Shown: positions 9,792-21,537 of the stretch, in pieces
Layout: every line of letters begins with the position of its first letter
Position numbering within the stretch: the first letter of the stretch is position 1
Assembly (NCBI GenBank): GCA_030267565.1
Contig: BRXU01000004.1
Span: 853,501-917,500, forward strand
Origin: Pleodorina starrii
Taxonomy: Eukaryota > Chlorophyta > Chlorophyceae > Chlamydomonadales > Volvocaceae
Direction: 5' to 3'
DNA: 64,000 nt
Position numbers and translations under genes: made by a program
The notes under the pieces: model-generated
What the model saw: the letters and a program-made list of their open reading frames with translations, nothing else
The model's database searches: none
Told to the model about the DNA's origin: nothing

Positions 9792-12706
9792 GGGTACGTT
9801 AGGGTTTGGGGGCCGTGAGGGCCTGTGTCGCGGCAGGGGCAGGGTCGGATGGCCAACACGCACACACAAGGGAATCAGGTCTAGTGGCAGTGGCAGTGCA
9901 GTGGTTTCGGGGGCGCAACACCGCTCCGACCTTGAACGCTCCTGGACTCGGACTACAAAGCTGCCCCGCCTCTTGTCCCGCCTCTTGTCCCGCGATGGCA
10001 CGAGCTCGAGGACCTCCGAAAAAGCTTCACAGCGGCACACCCCGACTCTCATGCCTCCACCTCCGCCTCCACCAGGAGGCCGTCCCGTGCGGCCCCTACC
10101 CCGCAAATCTCCGCCCTCGTTACCACCCCGCCCCGCCCCGCCCCGCCCAGAGGTTACAGTTAGAGGGACCCCATGCGCCCAGCCCAGCCCAGACCGGGAG
10201 TGTTCAGGGCTTTCTGTCCTGTCCTCCCTCCCTCCCTCACCTGCAGCTCCACACCCGACTCCGCCGCCAGCTTGCGCGCGAAGGGGCTGGCTCGCACCCG
10301 GCCACCGGGCGCGTGGCCGGCAGCCGCGGGCGCTGCTGTGAGCATGTGGGGTGCGGGACAGGGCATGGCTCTGTCAATCCGCGTGCCACAAGGGCGCCGG
10401 CGCCGGCATGTGTGCACCGCAGACATCAAACGGGCGCTCGAGCAGGGGATGATACGACATAGCGTATCCAACACGCCGACATCTTTCTTTAATCATGGCA
10501 CGGCCTTCCAAGCCGCCAAGGTCTGCGCGCTTCACGATTAGGCGCACTGTCAGCCGGGCAGGCCTGCACAAGTGGACCACCTCGTGTGAAAAGGCCGGGT
10601 TGAAGCAGTGAGATAGCCGTGGCCCGAACCCAAAGGTGCCAAACTACAGCTGAGCGGGCTGCTTATTTTGGCGTGAAGCTGGGCGGGCTTTAGAGTCCGA
10701 AGGGGAGTGGGCGCGCATGAGTTCGTTGCGTTTTCAGAACCCTGTGGCGCGCATGTGGCCTTTGTATATCTGGCAGTTAATAAGGAGTTATTTGTCAACT
10801 TGGCAGGAGTGAGTTTCCTCGTGAACCTAAACGGTCTCAGGTGGACCCCTCAGCTTGAGCGGGTTGTGCGTGCTTGTGCCTACAACGAAGGGCATCTCAT
10901 TGTAGTTACGCCCCTTCAGCTATGCTCCTTTCCTAACCAACTCATTCCACCGCCTCCCCTTTTCCTGAGTAGGCCCCCAAGACCCAAGTCTTTGGGGACT
11001 GCAACTGATGGAGCAGCAGCCGCAGCATCAGGACTGGCAGCAGCGACCGTTGTGTGCAGCAGGAGCAGGGGTTGCAAAGATAGGGAGAATTTCCTGAGTG
11101 GGTCAGCCTCGGCATTGGTGGAAAGTGGTCCATCCTGTGACGGCTGTGAGTCGGGCAAGCTGAGGGCTTTGTTCTGTTGGCGAACAGTTGGAGTTTGTGG
11201 GGAGCCACGCACCCGGCTGGCTTTGCGACCCCCTTGCAGCCATGTATGGGCGTGTGTTCGTTTGCCCCAGCAGGCGCACTAGTCGCAGCTGCGGCTGCTT
11301 GGACACCGCATCCCATCATTGCAGCCGCTGAGCAACCGAGTCGGGGTGTGCAGCGCAGTGGGGAAGTGTACACGTGAATCTGCGTGACGCAGCTGATGCG
11401 ATGCCATGCGGCTGTTGGTGACGGCCCGGGCAGCGGCACCTCGGTCCCCTCGGTCCCGACGCACGGGCTGGCCGCACGGACGCCAGCCGCCACCGTGCCG
11501 GGCCGGGGCATCGCCCGGCCCGCCTGGTTCCTGGGCGGAGTCCAGGTGCCGTGGCCGTGGCCCGCGTGCCGTGGCACGTTGGGCTGCTGCCTGTGCTGCG
11601 CCATGGCGGGGGCTGTGGGGGTGCCGAGCTGCCGACTGCTGTAGCAGCCCGGCTGCTGCTGCTGCGGGCCGGCGCCCCCGGCCCGCGGCTGAAGTACAGT
11701 ACCCCGGGACATCCGTCGGTCCGCCAGGCGCCCTTCGTTCCGCTTGCAGGTCCAGCCACGTAGCCACAATTTTCTTCATTGTAAACGGTCGCCTGACCTC
11801 GCTACGATGCTGTAAAGAGGCCCATCGCGTTAGTTTCGCGTTTCGTGCTAGAAAGGTTGTCTGACTAGCAAAAGTCTTGCAGTTGTCCGTACTCGAGTTA
11901 CGTATGCATACGTACGCAGTACGTCCCTAATCTCCGCCAGCAAATGCGTGAAGGGCATAATGCACAGCAGTGCTCACTGCCTCCTTTAGCAATTGGGGAG
12001 AAGGGGTCGCTCGAGGGTTGGGAACCCTGACCGCAGTGGCTGGCAGCCGGTGTATCGCTCGAGCTGACGAAACATCTGTTAATACTACTCGGCCCTCCGT
12101 CTTGCGTTTACATTATCACAACTATAAGATTGCGGGTTACAATTACAGTGGGAGCCAACCTTGCAGGGAGGCTACACGTCCTAGCACTGACCACTGGGCC
12201 TTCGATACACAGTAGGGCACAGCGCCACACCCCTGATCAACCACCCGACCGTCGGGACTCTTAGGGTTCAGCAGCATCGCCACCGATCAAGCGTGCGAAT
12301 CTAGTGTACCAACTTCGATCTGGCGGCCCATCCCACTCACCCCACGCAGCGCGCTGGGTGGGAGGGGTGATGTTTTTGAGCGCATCGGGGGCAGCATGTT
12401 GCAAGGGCCCCAGCGAGCTTACTTGTTACGGAATCGGCCGCTGAGGGTGCATTGTACGGCGGTGCGGTACGGCGGGTAGGCACCCAATGAAGGTAGGCTG
12501 GCAAGCTTTACATCATTACATGGTACAGGTAAGTTGGTAATCTGGCAAGTCAGAACACATAAAACACTACATCCTTTTCCTAATAATTGGGGTCCACGCA
12601 TATGAAAGGTGCCTGGCCTGGCCTTACCTGCCTTGTAGCTCTAAACAAGGCTGGGACCAGAGGTTAGAGCCTTTTAACTCAAGAAACCAGATTATAAGCA
12701 AGGAAA
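9792..12706. other. Mostly unassigned GC-rich region
   Basis: Apart from the short E2-like exon at 10241-10332, I cannot support a gene here. The block 11280-11770 is GC-rich and open in several frames on both strands, with Pro, Ala, Arg and His-rich translations, which is what GC bias alone produces. A minus-strand stretch near 10975-11045 reads as an Ala/Pro linker (AAASPDAAAAAPSVAVPKD). It could belong to the same E2-like remnant, but nothing proves it. From about 11860 to 12706 the base composition falls and no coding signal is seen. Confidence 0.4.
10241..10332 (-). pseudogene. Orphan exon resembling the E2 peripheral-subunit-binding domain
   Basis: Read on the minus strand, this segment gives GGRVRASPFARKLAAESGVE followed by LQ. 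It closely fits the start of the E3/E1-binding domain of dihydrolipoamide acyltransferases (pattern V.ASP.A+KLA.E.G+DL). An AG acceptor precedes it (near 10332-10335) and a CAG|GTGAGG donor follows it. The family then needs a G(T/S)GP.GRI segment, a hinge and a large catalytic domain with a DHR..DG motif. None of these was found on the minus strand down to 9800, nor a lipoyl domain upstream. It is therefore either a remnant or captured exon, or part of a gene with distant exons that I could not see. The domain call is fair; gene status is uncertain. Confidence 0.45.
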
Positions 12707-12883
12707 TTCTACGCCCTTCTGGAGAAGGGCGTAGAAGGGCGCAGAAGGGTGCAGACGGGCGCAGAAGGGCACAGAAGGGCGCAGACGGGCACAGAAGGGT
12801 GCAGAAGGGCGCAGACGGGCGCAGACGGGTGCAGATGGGCGCAGACGGGCGCAGACGGGCGCAGATGGGCGCAGACGGGCATT
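12707..12883. repeat. 10-bp minisatellite, left block, with inverted first units
   Basis: About 15 copies of the GCAGAMGGGY unit that also makes up the block at 13213-15796. The left edge is a hairpin: 14-bp arms at 12707-12720 and 12723-12736 are exact reverse complements with a 2-base centre, so the outermost sequence runs in the opposite orientation to the rest of the array. Confidence 0.9.
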
Positions 12884-13212
12884 AATTAATTAATTAATTT
12901 TACGCGGAGACAGACTCTCGCGTGTGTTAAGGGGACCGGGCCCAAGGAGTAATTTCTTCTCCGTTCGGCGCGATCACCAGGATGAATCAGACCTGATGGG
13001 CGGACTGATTGATCTGGGACATTTTCTCGAGCGCCCCTGCACGATCCGGAGTTCAGCGGGCCGGACTCACCGTTATTCAACCTGGCTATTACCAGGGGCC
13101 AGCAGTATGATTCGAATCCATATCTACCCATTACCAATTCGACCAAGCATGGGATCGAACCCATGACCACCGAATTGTCAAGCGAGCGCTCTACCAATTG
13201 AGCTACGCTGGC
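12884..13212 (-). mobile_element. tRNA-derived SINE inserted in the minisatellite
   Basis: On the minus strand the element starts with a tRNA-like head (13212 to about 13141) and ends with an AATTAATTAATT tail next to 12884. Both flanks are the same 10-bp minisatellite, so the element interrupts a once continuous array. The head has an intact-looking A box and B box. The body includes a second T-arm-like motif, GGATTCGAATC, near 13113. The 3' end has CCCCTTAACACACGC followed by a small stem (12902-12923) and the simple tail, as in three other elements in this window. A target-site duplication cannot be defined because the target is itself repetitive. The element is about 330 bp. Confidence 0.85.
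13141..13212 (-). other. tRNA-Val-like SINE head with Pol III A and B boxes
   Basis: The minus strand folds as a degenerate tRNA. A box: TAGCTCAATTGGTAGAGC at 13188-13205. B box: GGTTCGATCCC at 13151-13161. The D stem (GCTC/GAGC) and T stem are perfect. The loop TTGACAA would place GAC (valine) as anticodon. However, the anticodon stem mispairs at two of five positions and the acceptor pairs only partly. It is best read as an internal promoter, not a functional tRNA gene. Confidence 0.75.
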
Positions 13213-15796
13213 GTGCAGATGGGCACAGAAGGGCGCACACGGCCGGAGATGGTTGCAGACGGGTGCAGACGGGTGCAGACGGGCGCAGACGGGCGCAGAA
13301 GGACGCAGAAGGGCGCAGAAGGGTGCAGAAGGGCGCAGAAGGGCGCAGACGGGCACAGAAGGGTGCAGAAGGGCGCAGACGGGCGCAGACGGGTGCAGAC
13401 GGGCGCAGAAGGGTGCAGACGGGCGCAGAAGGGTGCAGACGGGCGCAGATGGGTGCAGACGGGCGCAGACGGGTGCAGACGGGCGCAGAAGGGCGCAGAA
13501 GGGCGTAGAAGGGTGCAGACAGGCGCAGAAGGGTGCAGACGGGTGCAGAAGGGCGCAGACGGGCACAGAAGGGCGCAGAAGGGATCAGAAGGGTGTAGAA
13601 GGGCGTAGAAGGGCACAGAAGGGCGTAGACGGGCGCAGACGGGCAAAGATGGGCGCAGAAGGGCGTAGAAGGGTGCAGACGGGCACAGAAGGGTGCAGAC
13701 GGGCGCAGACGGGCGCAGACGGGTGCAGACGGGTGCAGACGGGCGCAGAAGGGCGCAGAAGGGCGCAGAAGGGCGCACAAGGGCGCAGAAGGGCGCAGAA
13801 GGGTGCAGACGGGCGCAGATGGGTGCAGAAGGGCACAGAAGGGCGCAGACGGGCGCAGACGGGTGCAGACGGGCGCAGATGGGTGCAGACAGGCGCAGAA
13901 GGGTGCAGACGGGTGCAGAAGGGCGCAGAAGGGTGCAGAAGGGCGCAGACGGGCACAAACGGGCATAGAAGGGTGCAGACGGGCGCAGACGGGTGCAGAC
14001 GGGCGCAGATGGGTGCAGACAGGCGCAGAAGGGTGCAGACGGGTGCAGAAGGGCGCAGACAGGCGCAGAAGGGCGCAGAAGGGCGCAGAAGGGTGTAGAA
14101 GGGCATAGAAGGGCATAGAAGGGCACAGAAGGGCGTAGAAGGGCGCAGATGGGCGAAATGGGCGCAGAAGGGTGTAGAAGGGCGCAGACGGGTGCAGACC
14201 GGCGCAGAAGGGCGCAGAAGGGCGCAGAAGGGCGCAGAATGGCGCAGAAGGGCGCAGAAGGGTGCAGAAGGGCGCAGACGGGCACAAACGGGCATAGAAA
14301 GGCGCAGAAGGGTGTAGAAGGGTGCAGACGGGTGCAGAAGGGCGCAGACGGGCGCAGAAGGGCGCAGAAGGGCGTAGAAGGGCACAGAAGGGCACAGAAG
14401 GGTGCAGAAGGGCGCAGAAGGGCGCAGAAGGGTGTAGACGGGCGCAGAAGGGCACAGAAGGGCGCAGAAGGGCGCAGAAGCGCGCAGAAGGGTGCAGAAG
14501 GGCGCAGACGGGCACAAACGGGCATAGAAGGGTGCAGAAGGGTGTAGAAGGGCGCAGACGGGTGCAGATGGGCGCAGACGGGCGCAGAAGGGCGCAGACG
14601 GGCGCAGACGGGTGCAGACGGGCGCAGATGGGTGCAGACAGGCGCAGAAGGGTGCAGACGGGTGCAGAAGGGCGCAGAAGGGTGCAGAAGGGCGCAGACG
14701 GGCACAAACGGGCATAGAAGGGTGCAGAAGTGTGTAGAAGGGCGCAGACGGGTGCAGATGGGCGCAGACGGGCGCAGATGGGTGCAGGCGGGCGCAGAAG
14801 GGCACAGAAGGGCGCAGACGGGCACAGAAGGGTGCAGAAGGGCGCAGACGGGCGCAGACGGGTGCAGATGGGCGCAGAAGGGTGCAGACGGGCGCAGATG
14901 GGTGCAGACGGGCGCAGACGGGTGCAGACGGGCGAAGATGGGCGCAGAAGGGTGTAGACGGGCGCAGAAGGGTGCAGAAGGGCGCAGAAGGGCGCAGAAT
15001 GGCGCAGAAGGGTGCAGAAGGGCGCAGACGGGCACAAACGGGCATAGAAGGGCGCAGAAGGGTGTAGAAGGGTGCAGACGGGTGCAGAAGGGCGCAGACG
15101 GGCGCAGAAGGGTGTAGAAGGGCGCAGAAGGGCACAGAAGGGTGCAGAAGGGCGCAGACGGGCACAAACGGGCATAGAAGGGTGCAGAAGGGTGTAGAAG
15201 GGCGCAGACGGGTGCAGATGGGCGCAGAATGGCGTAGAAGGGCGCAGACGGGCGCAGAAGGCCACAGAAGGGTGTAGACGGGCGCAGAAGGGCGCAGAAG
15301 GGTGCAGACGGGCGCAGATAGGCTTAGACAGGCGCAGACGGGCGCAGAAGGGTGCAGACGGGCGCAGACGGGCGTAAAAGGGCGCAGACGGGTGCAGAAG
15401 GGTGTAGACGGGCACAGAAGGGTGTAGAAGGGCGCAGAAGGGCACAGACGGTCGCAGAAGGGTGCAGAAGGACATAGAAGGGTCGCAGAAGGGTGCAGAC
15501 GGGCGCAGACGGGCGAAGATGGGCGCAGAAGGGCGTGGAAGGGTGCAGACGGGCACAGAAGGGCGCAGAATGGCGTAGAAGGGCGCAGACGGGCGCAGAA
15601 GGCCACAGAAGGGTGTAGACGGGCGCAGAAGGGCGCAGAAGGGTGCAGACGGGCGCAGATAGGCTTAGACAGGCGCAGACGGGCGCAGAAGGGTGCAGAC
15701 GGGCGCAGACGGGCGTAAAAGGGCGCAGACGGGTGCAGACGGGCGTAGAAGGGCGTAGAAGGGCTCAGACGGGCGCAGATGGGCACAGAAGGGCGG
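13213..15796. repeat. Large 10-bp minisatellite, main block
   Basis: About 258 copies of a 10-bp unit, mainly GCAGAAGGGC and GCAGACGGGC, with scattered C/T and A/C variants and a few one-base slips (for example near 15480). Higher-order copies are visible: the stretch beginning near 15220 recurs near 15570 almost unchanged. Ten is not a multiple of three and the unit lacks stops, so all three minus-strand frames stay open for hundreds of codons with a 10-residue period. These frames are not genes. Confidence 0.97.
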
Positions 15797-16207
15797 GCCG
15801 CTTCGATGTTTTCTGATCAACCGCGACAGAGGAGATTATGAAGTCGAACGGATGGACCGAACGTCGGCAGCCCGGCCGCGTAGCGACTTACGCCAACTGA
15901 CAGCGACGGTTTAAATCACCAAAACGTATCTTGCTGTCGTTTGCACGGATTACAGCGACAAAACCATGCCAAGAGAGTGTTGAAGCATATGGTCGACGGC
16001 CAGCGCGTCTACCGGTAACGGAAAATGTACGGTCAGCGATCTGTTTCATAGATCCTGGGTTACTTGCAGCAAGGAGTGGCTTGCATCAGTTTATTCAGCA
16101 AACTATAATGTAGTGCATTCGCTCATGCCCCGGTCTTGCTCGCTCAGGTTCATTGGCACTTGCACAGCGGGCGAAATACTTGGCCTGCGCTAGGCTTGTA
16201 CACGAAA
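15797..16207. other. Short intergenic region upstream of the hydrolase gene
   Basis: This lies between the minisatellite and the start codon at 16208. It has no convincing ORF or repeat. It probably holds the promoter and 5' leader of the hydrolase gene. Confidence 0.4.
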
Positions 16208-19200
16208 ATGTGGATGTGGAGCCTTCAGAGCCCCCCTTTTCTAGGGACGATCAGTCCGCGCCTGTCGCAGTCGGCGGTCCGCTTGCGCACCCGATGGTTA
16301 CAGCGCTGCAGTTCCAGCCAGGAGCCCGAGCCCAAGGTAAGCACCGCATCATACACATAATCAAGAACGTAAAAGATCTGCAGACGACAACGACCTCTCT
16401 GGTGCTCGCGCGCGTACCGGCAATGTCCCGTCCGATGATACACTTCGCGCGGCTCTCAGATTGGACGCACATTTAGTCGCAACAACTCACAGCTATGTAC
16501 GGTTGCTGCAGGCCGCTGCGGATGGCTTCAGCACGGCCAGCGTACCGCCCAGCGTACAGCGGCGTCAACGGAAAGCCAACAACCGCGGCGTCCGCCTGGC
16601 GGCCCAATCGGTAGCTTCATTTCCTGGAATGGCGGCAACCAGCGACAGCGCCTGCGTGGGCGGCTCGGATCAGGATCTGGCGGTGGATCTCGACTTCGCG
16701 CCGTCTCTGGGTCCCTTCCGTGAGGTGCTATGCGTGCTGCTGCCCGTACTGCTGGTGGCGCTGTCCTACGTCGCCACGGGGCAGTGGCACGGGGGCTCCT
16801 GGGCTGCCAATGTGGCGAGCGCAGTGATGGGGGCCGCTCTCGCGTCGCTCGCGCGGACGGCGCTGCTGGAGCGGGCTTTCAAGGTAAACAGCGAGCGAGC
16901 GCGGCTCAGCCACGTACTCAGCCGAAAGTACCATCGGGCGCCATTGGGCCGCCGCCGGGCCTGCATCCCCTGCTGCTCCCTCCACACCGCACTGCCTCGC
17001 TCGTCTGTCCCCCGGGTCGGATGGGGGACGGACGACACGGGGCGACGGACGAGCGAGGCGTGGCAATCCCAGAAGCAGAAGAGTTTCTGCTTCTCCTGCT
17101 TCTGGGATTGCCACGCGCCCACGCCTCGCCTCACCTCGCCCTCGATCGGTCTTCATGGTGCTCTTCATGGTGACCGCTGCTCCCACACATATGCACTCCC
17201 CCACACTCCCCAGGCACGGGAGCGCGCCTTTGCGGCGCTGGGCGACGGGGACTCGCGCTTCCGGCCCATCGCTGGTGAGGCCGCGGCGGCAGCTGCTGCG
17301 GCAGCGGCGGGAACCGGTCGGCGAGATCCCCACCAGCTGGTGGTTCACGTCAAGGTCAAGGTCGGGGACCTGTCGCAGGCGTCCCCGTGCGATGGTGGGT
17401 CCATCTTTGGCTGCCTGCCTGGCTGGCTGGTGGCTGCCTGGCTGGTGGCTGGCTGGGTTGGGCTGCCTGCCTGGCGAGACGTAGTGCCCGGCTGACCGCG
17501 GTTGGCTGATTGGTGGGGCCCTTGATGAGGCGGGGGCTGGCCTGGTCGTGAATGCCTTTGGGCCAGTTGTGAAGGGGGAAGGGCCGGCGGAGGGACGGCC
17601 TCCGCGGGTATCCAACAGGAAGGCCGGAGCAGGTGCGTGCGGGGATCCACCGAGATCCCAGCGGGGCCGCGCGTGCGCCTGGGCTAAACCCAAACACAGG
17701 GTACGGGTCACCGTGCCAGTGAGCTGTTCGAATCTGTGGCGGGGGACGAGCAGGCCCTGAGCAAACCGTCACCGGCATCGCCTGTGGGGTCCTTCCCTTA
17801 TCTTCCCCCAGGTCCTCCTGGAAATGGTGACAGCTGTGGACTGGGGGAAGGCTGCGGCACCGGCGGAGGGGGCAGCGGCGTGGATGGCCCTCCGGGCGGC
17901 GGTCCTGCGGCGGCGCGGGGTCGGGACTCGGTTCCGGCGGTGCACTGCTACCACGGTTTCGGAGCGAACCTGGGTTCGTACAAGCGTGTACAGGACGAGA
18001 TGGCGGCGGTGCTGCGGGGAGTGGTGACCGCGCACGACATGCCGGGCTTTGGCCTGACGCAGAGGTGAGTGTGAGGAGGAGGGGCGCAAGGGGGGCCGAG
18101 GGTCGGCGCGGTGCGACGCGTGTTGCAGGGTAGGGAGGAGCGAAGTATAGAGGAAGAGGGAGGGAAGAGGGAGGACCGCTGGTGCGGCGCAGGAAGGGGG
18201 CTTGGGACAGGGAGTTGTGGTAACGGTTGTGCCACGCGTTTCTCCTCCCCCAGCCCTCAGCCCTCTTCTTCCTTCTCCCTCCGCCTCTCAGCGCCAACCC
18301 ACAGTCCTCCAACACCTATTGAGGTGCGCAGCGTCAGATCTTTCCCTCCGCCGCAGCAATGGGCCACCCCCTTCCTGCTGCAACTCCCCTCCCTCCCTTG
18401 TCCAGGCCGTCAGACATATCATCTTACTTTCTGACTTTCAACGGCCGCCTGGGGCGCCTCGTGATGGACTACGAGCTGCGGCAGCTGGGACTGCTGGCGG
18501 AGGGGGCGGGACAGCAACGGCAGCAGCAGCAGCAGCAGGGGTCGGCGGGGCGGGGCCAGCAGCAGCAGCAGCCGCAGGAGGACAACCCCGCAACGGCGCC
18601 CGGCTCCCGGTCCCCTTCTGCCGCTGCTGCTGCGGCGGCGGTGGAAGGCGGCGTGCCGTCCCTTCTGGCAGCACCGCCGGCGGAAACGGACGCTGGTGCT
18701 GGCGCTGCGACTGCGGCCGCCGGCGGCAGCGGCAGCGCTTCCGTGATGACGGTGAGGTCCGCGGAGGGTGGTCCGGCTGATGGAGAGGGACGCCAGCAGC
18801 AGCAGCAGCAGCAGAAGCAGTGGAAGGCGGTGCAGCAGGCCCAGGCCGCGGCCTCGGCCTCGCCCCCCATCACGCGCATCCTCGTGGGGCACTCGCTGGG
18901 GGGCGCCTGCGCAGCTTTGGAGGTAAGGCCCGCCTGGGAGCCTCCCGTGCCATTTTGGAGGGGGCGCGTCGCGCGGGGGTACCGGCTTTGGCCAGGGATT
19001 GGGTGGCACCGTGCAGTGGTAGGTAGCTGCAGGTACGCCGTTTCTCCTCTCGGGCTCCATCACCAACACGCTGTATATCCATCCAGGCGGGGACGCGGGC
19101 AATACTGGTTAGAGCAGGCGGCTGTCGCAAGCCTGCCGCTCGGCGCTGGGCCGGCCTGCCCCAAGCCGCCGCCGCGCCCGCGGCGCTGTCATCCCTCCCT

Positions 19201-21537
19201 TCCCTTTTATCAGCGAGTGCGTTCGCGCGAGGGAGAAGCGAGAGCAAGACCTCGTACCTCCGTACCTCCGTACCTCACTCCGGCCACCAACGCCTTGTCC
19301 GTCATCCGTCTTTCGGAAATGCGCCGCTAGCCGAAGCTGCTTCCCATACGATTATGAAAGCAGTCCGCGCTGCGTCCCATTTACAATCCCCTCCCCGCCT
19401 CTTTCTTTTTTGAACCCATCCATCGCACACCCTCTTTGTCCCTCCGCTGTCCGCTCCCACTGCAGGCCGTCACCCACCCGGACGGTCTGGCCGGGCTGGT
19501 CCTGGTGGCGCCAGCAGTCGTGGCGCTGCCCGGACCCGAATACCAGAACGTCACCCTCTCTCCAGACAGGCCCGCGGCCGCCGCCGGAGGCGGCGGCGGC
19601 GGCGGCGCCGCCGCCGCCGCCGCGGCCGCGGCGGCGGCCGCGACCGCAGCCGAGCAGGTCCGCACCGCCGCCGCCCGCGCGGCGGCCCAGCTGGGTTCCG
19701 AGCCGCCCGGCTCCCACGTGACAGATCCTCCGGAGGTACGACGGCTGTACCCGGTGGGGCAGATGCCGGCGGCGGCCGGCGGCGGCGGTGGCGCCGCCGG
19801 CGACGGGGGCGACGGCAAGGCGGGCGGTCGGGGCCGCGGCTCGTCGCGGTTTGGGATGCTGCTGCGCGCTGGGCGGTCGCTGCTGGTGGCGGCGGCGTCG
19901 CTGGCGCTGCTGACGGTGCTGCGGCTGCTGACGCCGGTGATTACGCTGCTGCTGCGGTCGCTGGTGCGGAGGCGCACGTTTTGGGTCAAGGTGGGTTCAG
20001 GGTTATGTGGTGGAGGAGGGGGCCCGCATGGGGAGGGAAGGGAAAGAGGGTCTGCAACGATTGAAACTTTGGGCAACGTTGGCGCGCGGACCCAGCCGTG
20101 CTTTACCGGTACATGCTTGCTTGCTCGGGGGCGGCAGGATTCGCTGCCCGCTCGCCTTTGAGGTTGACTACCAAATGTCATGCTGCAGAGGAAGCCTTGC
20201 CAACTACTTGGCATTCGGTGCTGCAAACGCATATGTTTCGATAGCTGGGCTCGTTTGTCACCGTCGTCTGCTCCATTTGCGCTCCCTGCACGCGCGCCGC
20301 GACGGGCATGTTTGGAGGAAAAGGCAAGCAAGGGGCAAGGGACTGGTTTCGGGGCGAGCGGAACTGGCGTGCGGGTGCGCACGGCCCCCGAGCTTCCAGT
20401 TCTCCCTGTCTTCCCTCCCCTTCCTCAACTCCGTCTCCGCTGCGGTATCTTCCCTTCCTTTCCCCAACTCCCTTCCACAGGGCCTGCAGCAGGCGTACTA
20501 CAACCCCGGGGCCGTGACTCAGGACATCGTGGATTCGTACCGCCTGCCGCAACTGGTCAGCGGCTGGGAGGCGGGGATGGTGAACTTTCTGCTGGCGAGG
20601 CTGTCACGACCCAGGTGGGGAGCAGACTGCAGCTGCGGCTGCGGGTGAACGGGGCGGGGCGCGAGGCAGGGGGCTGCGGGCGACGGGGCGAGGGTTGTAA
20701 AGAGTGAATTTGCAGAAGCAAAACAAGAAGCCCTGGCGACGGGGGGGTGAGGGGCTGGGGACCATTGCCGTCTGCGCTGTGCTGAGTGCGCGGCCACAAC
20801 GAGTGTGAGTGGGCCACGAAAGGCGCAGCGAGCGGCTCGAGGCTGACCCGAAGGGAGCGGGGCTGGGACCACGGACCTGCGACGCGCTGGAGGCAGGAGG
20901 AAGCCGTTGGGGCTTTGTCCGGGCAACGAAGGCCGAGCGGTTGGTGCTTGTGCGTTCAGATTCGCGAGTCCTCATTCCAACCCCCGTCCGTGTCCCGTTC
21001 CGCTTCCGCTGGAATCCGCTGTCTACCTGCCCCCCTGTCCACATCGGCAGGGGCGACCTGGGGGAGCTGCTCCGCCAGCTGGCTGCCAAGCAGTTGGAAC
21101 CGCCTTCCACCGCCTCGATCCTCGCCGCCACGGCCGCGGCCGCAGCCGCCGACGCCAAGGCAGAGGCCGCCGCCGCCGTGACGCCAAAATCAAGCGGCGC
21201 CAGCAGCGCTGGCGCTGCTGCCGCCGGCGCCTCCGCCGCCGGCGGCGTCTCCACCGGCGACGACAGCGATGACGGCGATCTGGCGTCCCGGCTGGCGTCG
21301 CTGGTGGCCAGCCGGGGCCTGCCGGTCCTCATCATCCACGGGCTGTACGATAGGCTTGTGCCGGCGTCCAATAGTCAGCGCCTGGCTCGCATGCTGCCCG
21401 GCTGTGAGCTGGTGCTGCTGGACCGGTGTGGACACATGCCGCAGGAGGAACTGCCGCAGATCTTTGTGAGCCTGGTGGCGGAGTTTGCGGCGCGACTGAC
21501 GCCGGCACCGGCGCCGGGAGGAGCGGGGGAGGCGTGA
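16208..21537 (+). CDS. Alpha/beta hydrolase, probably plastid-targeted
   Basis: Eight exons join in phase: 16208-16336, 16512-16883, 17214 to about 17354 or 17360, 17700-18064, 18406-18922, 19466-19990, 20481-20614 and 21051-21537, giving about 890 residues. The first exon (MWMWSLQSPPFLG, then Ser/Arg-rich) looks like a transit peptide. Exon 2 has a hydrophobic segment, REVLCVLLPVLLVALSYVA. The fold's landmarks are in order: HCYHGFGANLGSYKRVQ (oxyanion strand), GHSLGG with the nucleophile Ser (exon 5 end), HPDGLAGLVLVAPA, then the acid in HGLYDRLVP and the His in DRCGHMPQEE. Exon 6 has a second hydrophobic region (LLVAAASLALLTVLRLLTPVI), so the protein may be membrane-bound. Long Ala/Gly/Gln inserts split the domain, making it far longer than usual. 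The substrate is unknown; an ester or lipid is likely. The border of exons 3 and 4 is the least certain. Confidence 0.85.
17058..17116. repeat. 21-bp perfect inverted repeat (hairpin) in hydrolase intron 2
   Basis: The arms at 17058-17078 and 17096-17116 are exact reverse complements, with a 17-base loop that can pair further (AGAAG/CTTCT). The hairpin sits in the intron between exons 2 and 3. Its outer bases continue as GC-rich sequence without extended pairing. Confidence 0.9.

Noticed and set aside
11279..11779. Protein-coding gene in the GC-rich block
   Set aside because: Several frames on both strands are equally open, with compositional bias and no recognisable domain.
13141..13212. 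A functional tRNA-Val gene
   Set aside because: The anticodon stem and acceptor stem are mispaired, and the sequence continues into a SINE body with a repeat tail.
13178..15786. Minus-strand open frames of 650-790 codons with a 10-residue Cys/Pro/Ser repeat
   Set aside because: They come from a 10-bp minisatellite that lacks stop codons in all three frames. The same peptide pattern appears in every frame, and one frame runs into the SINE.
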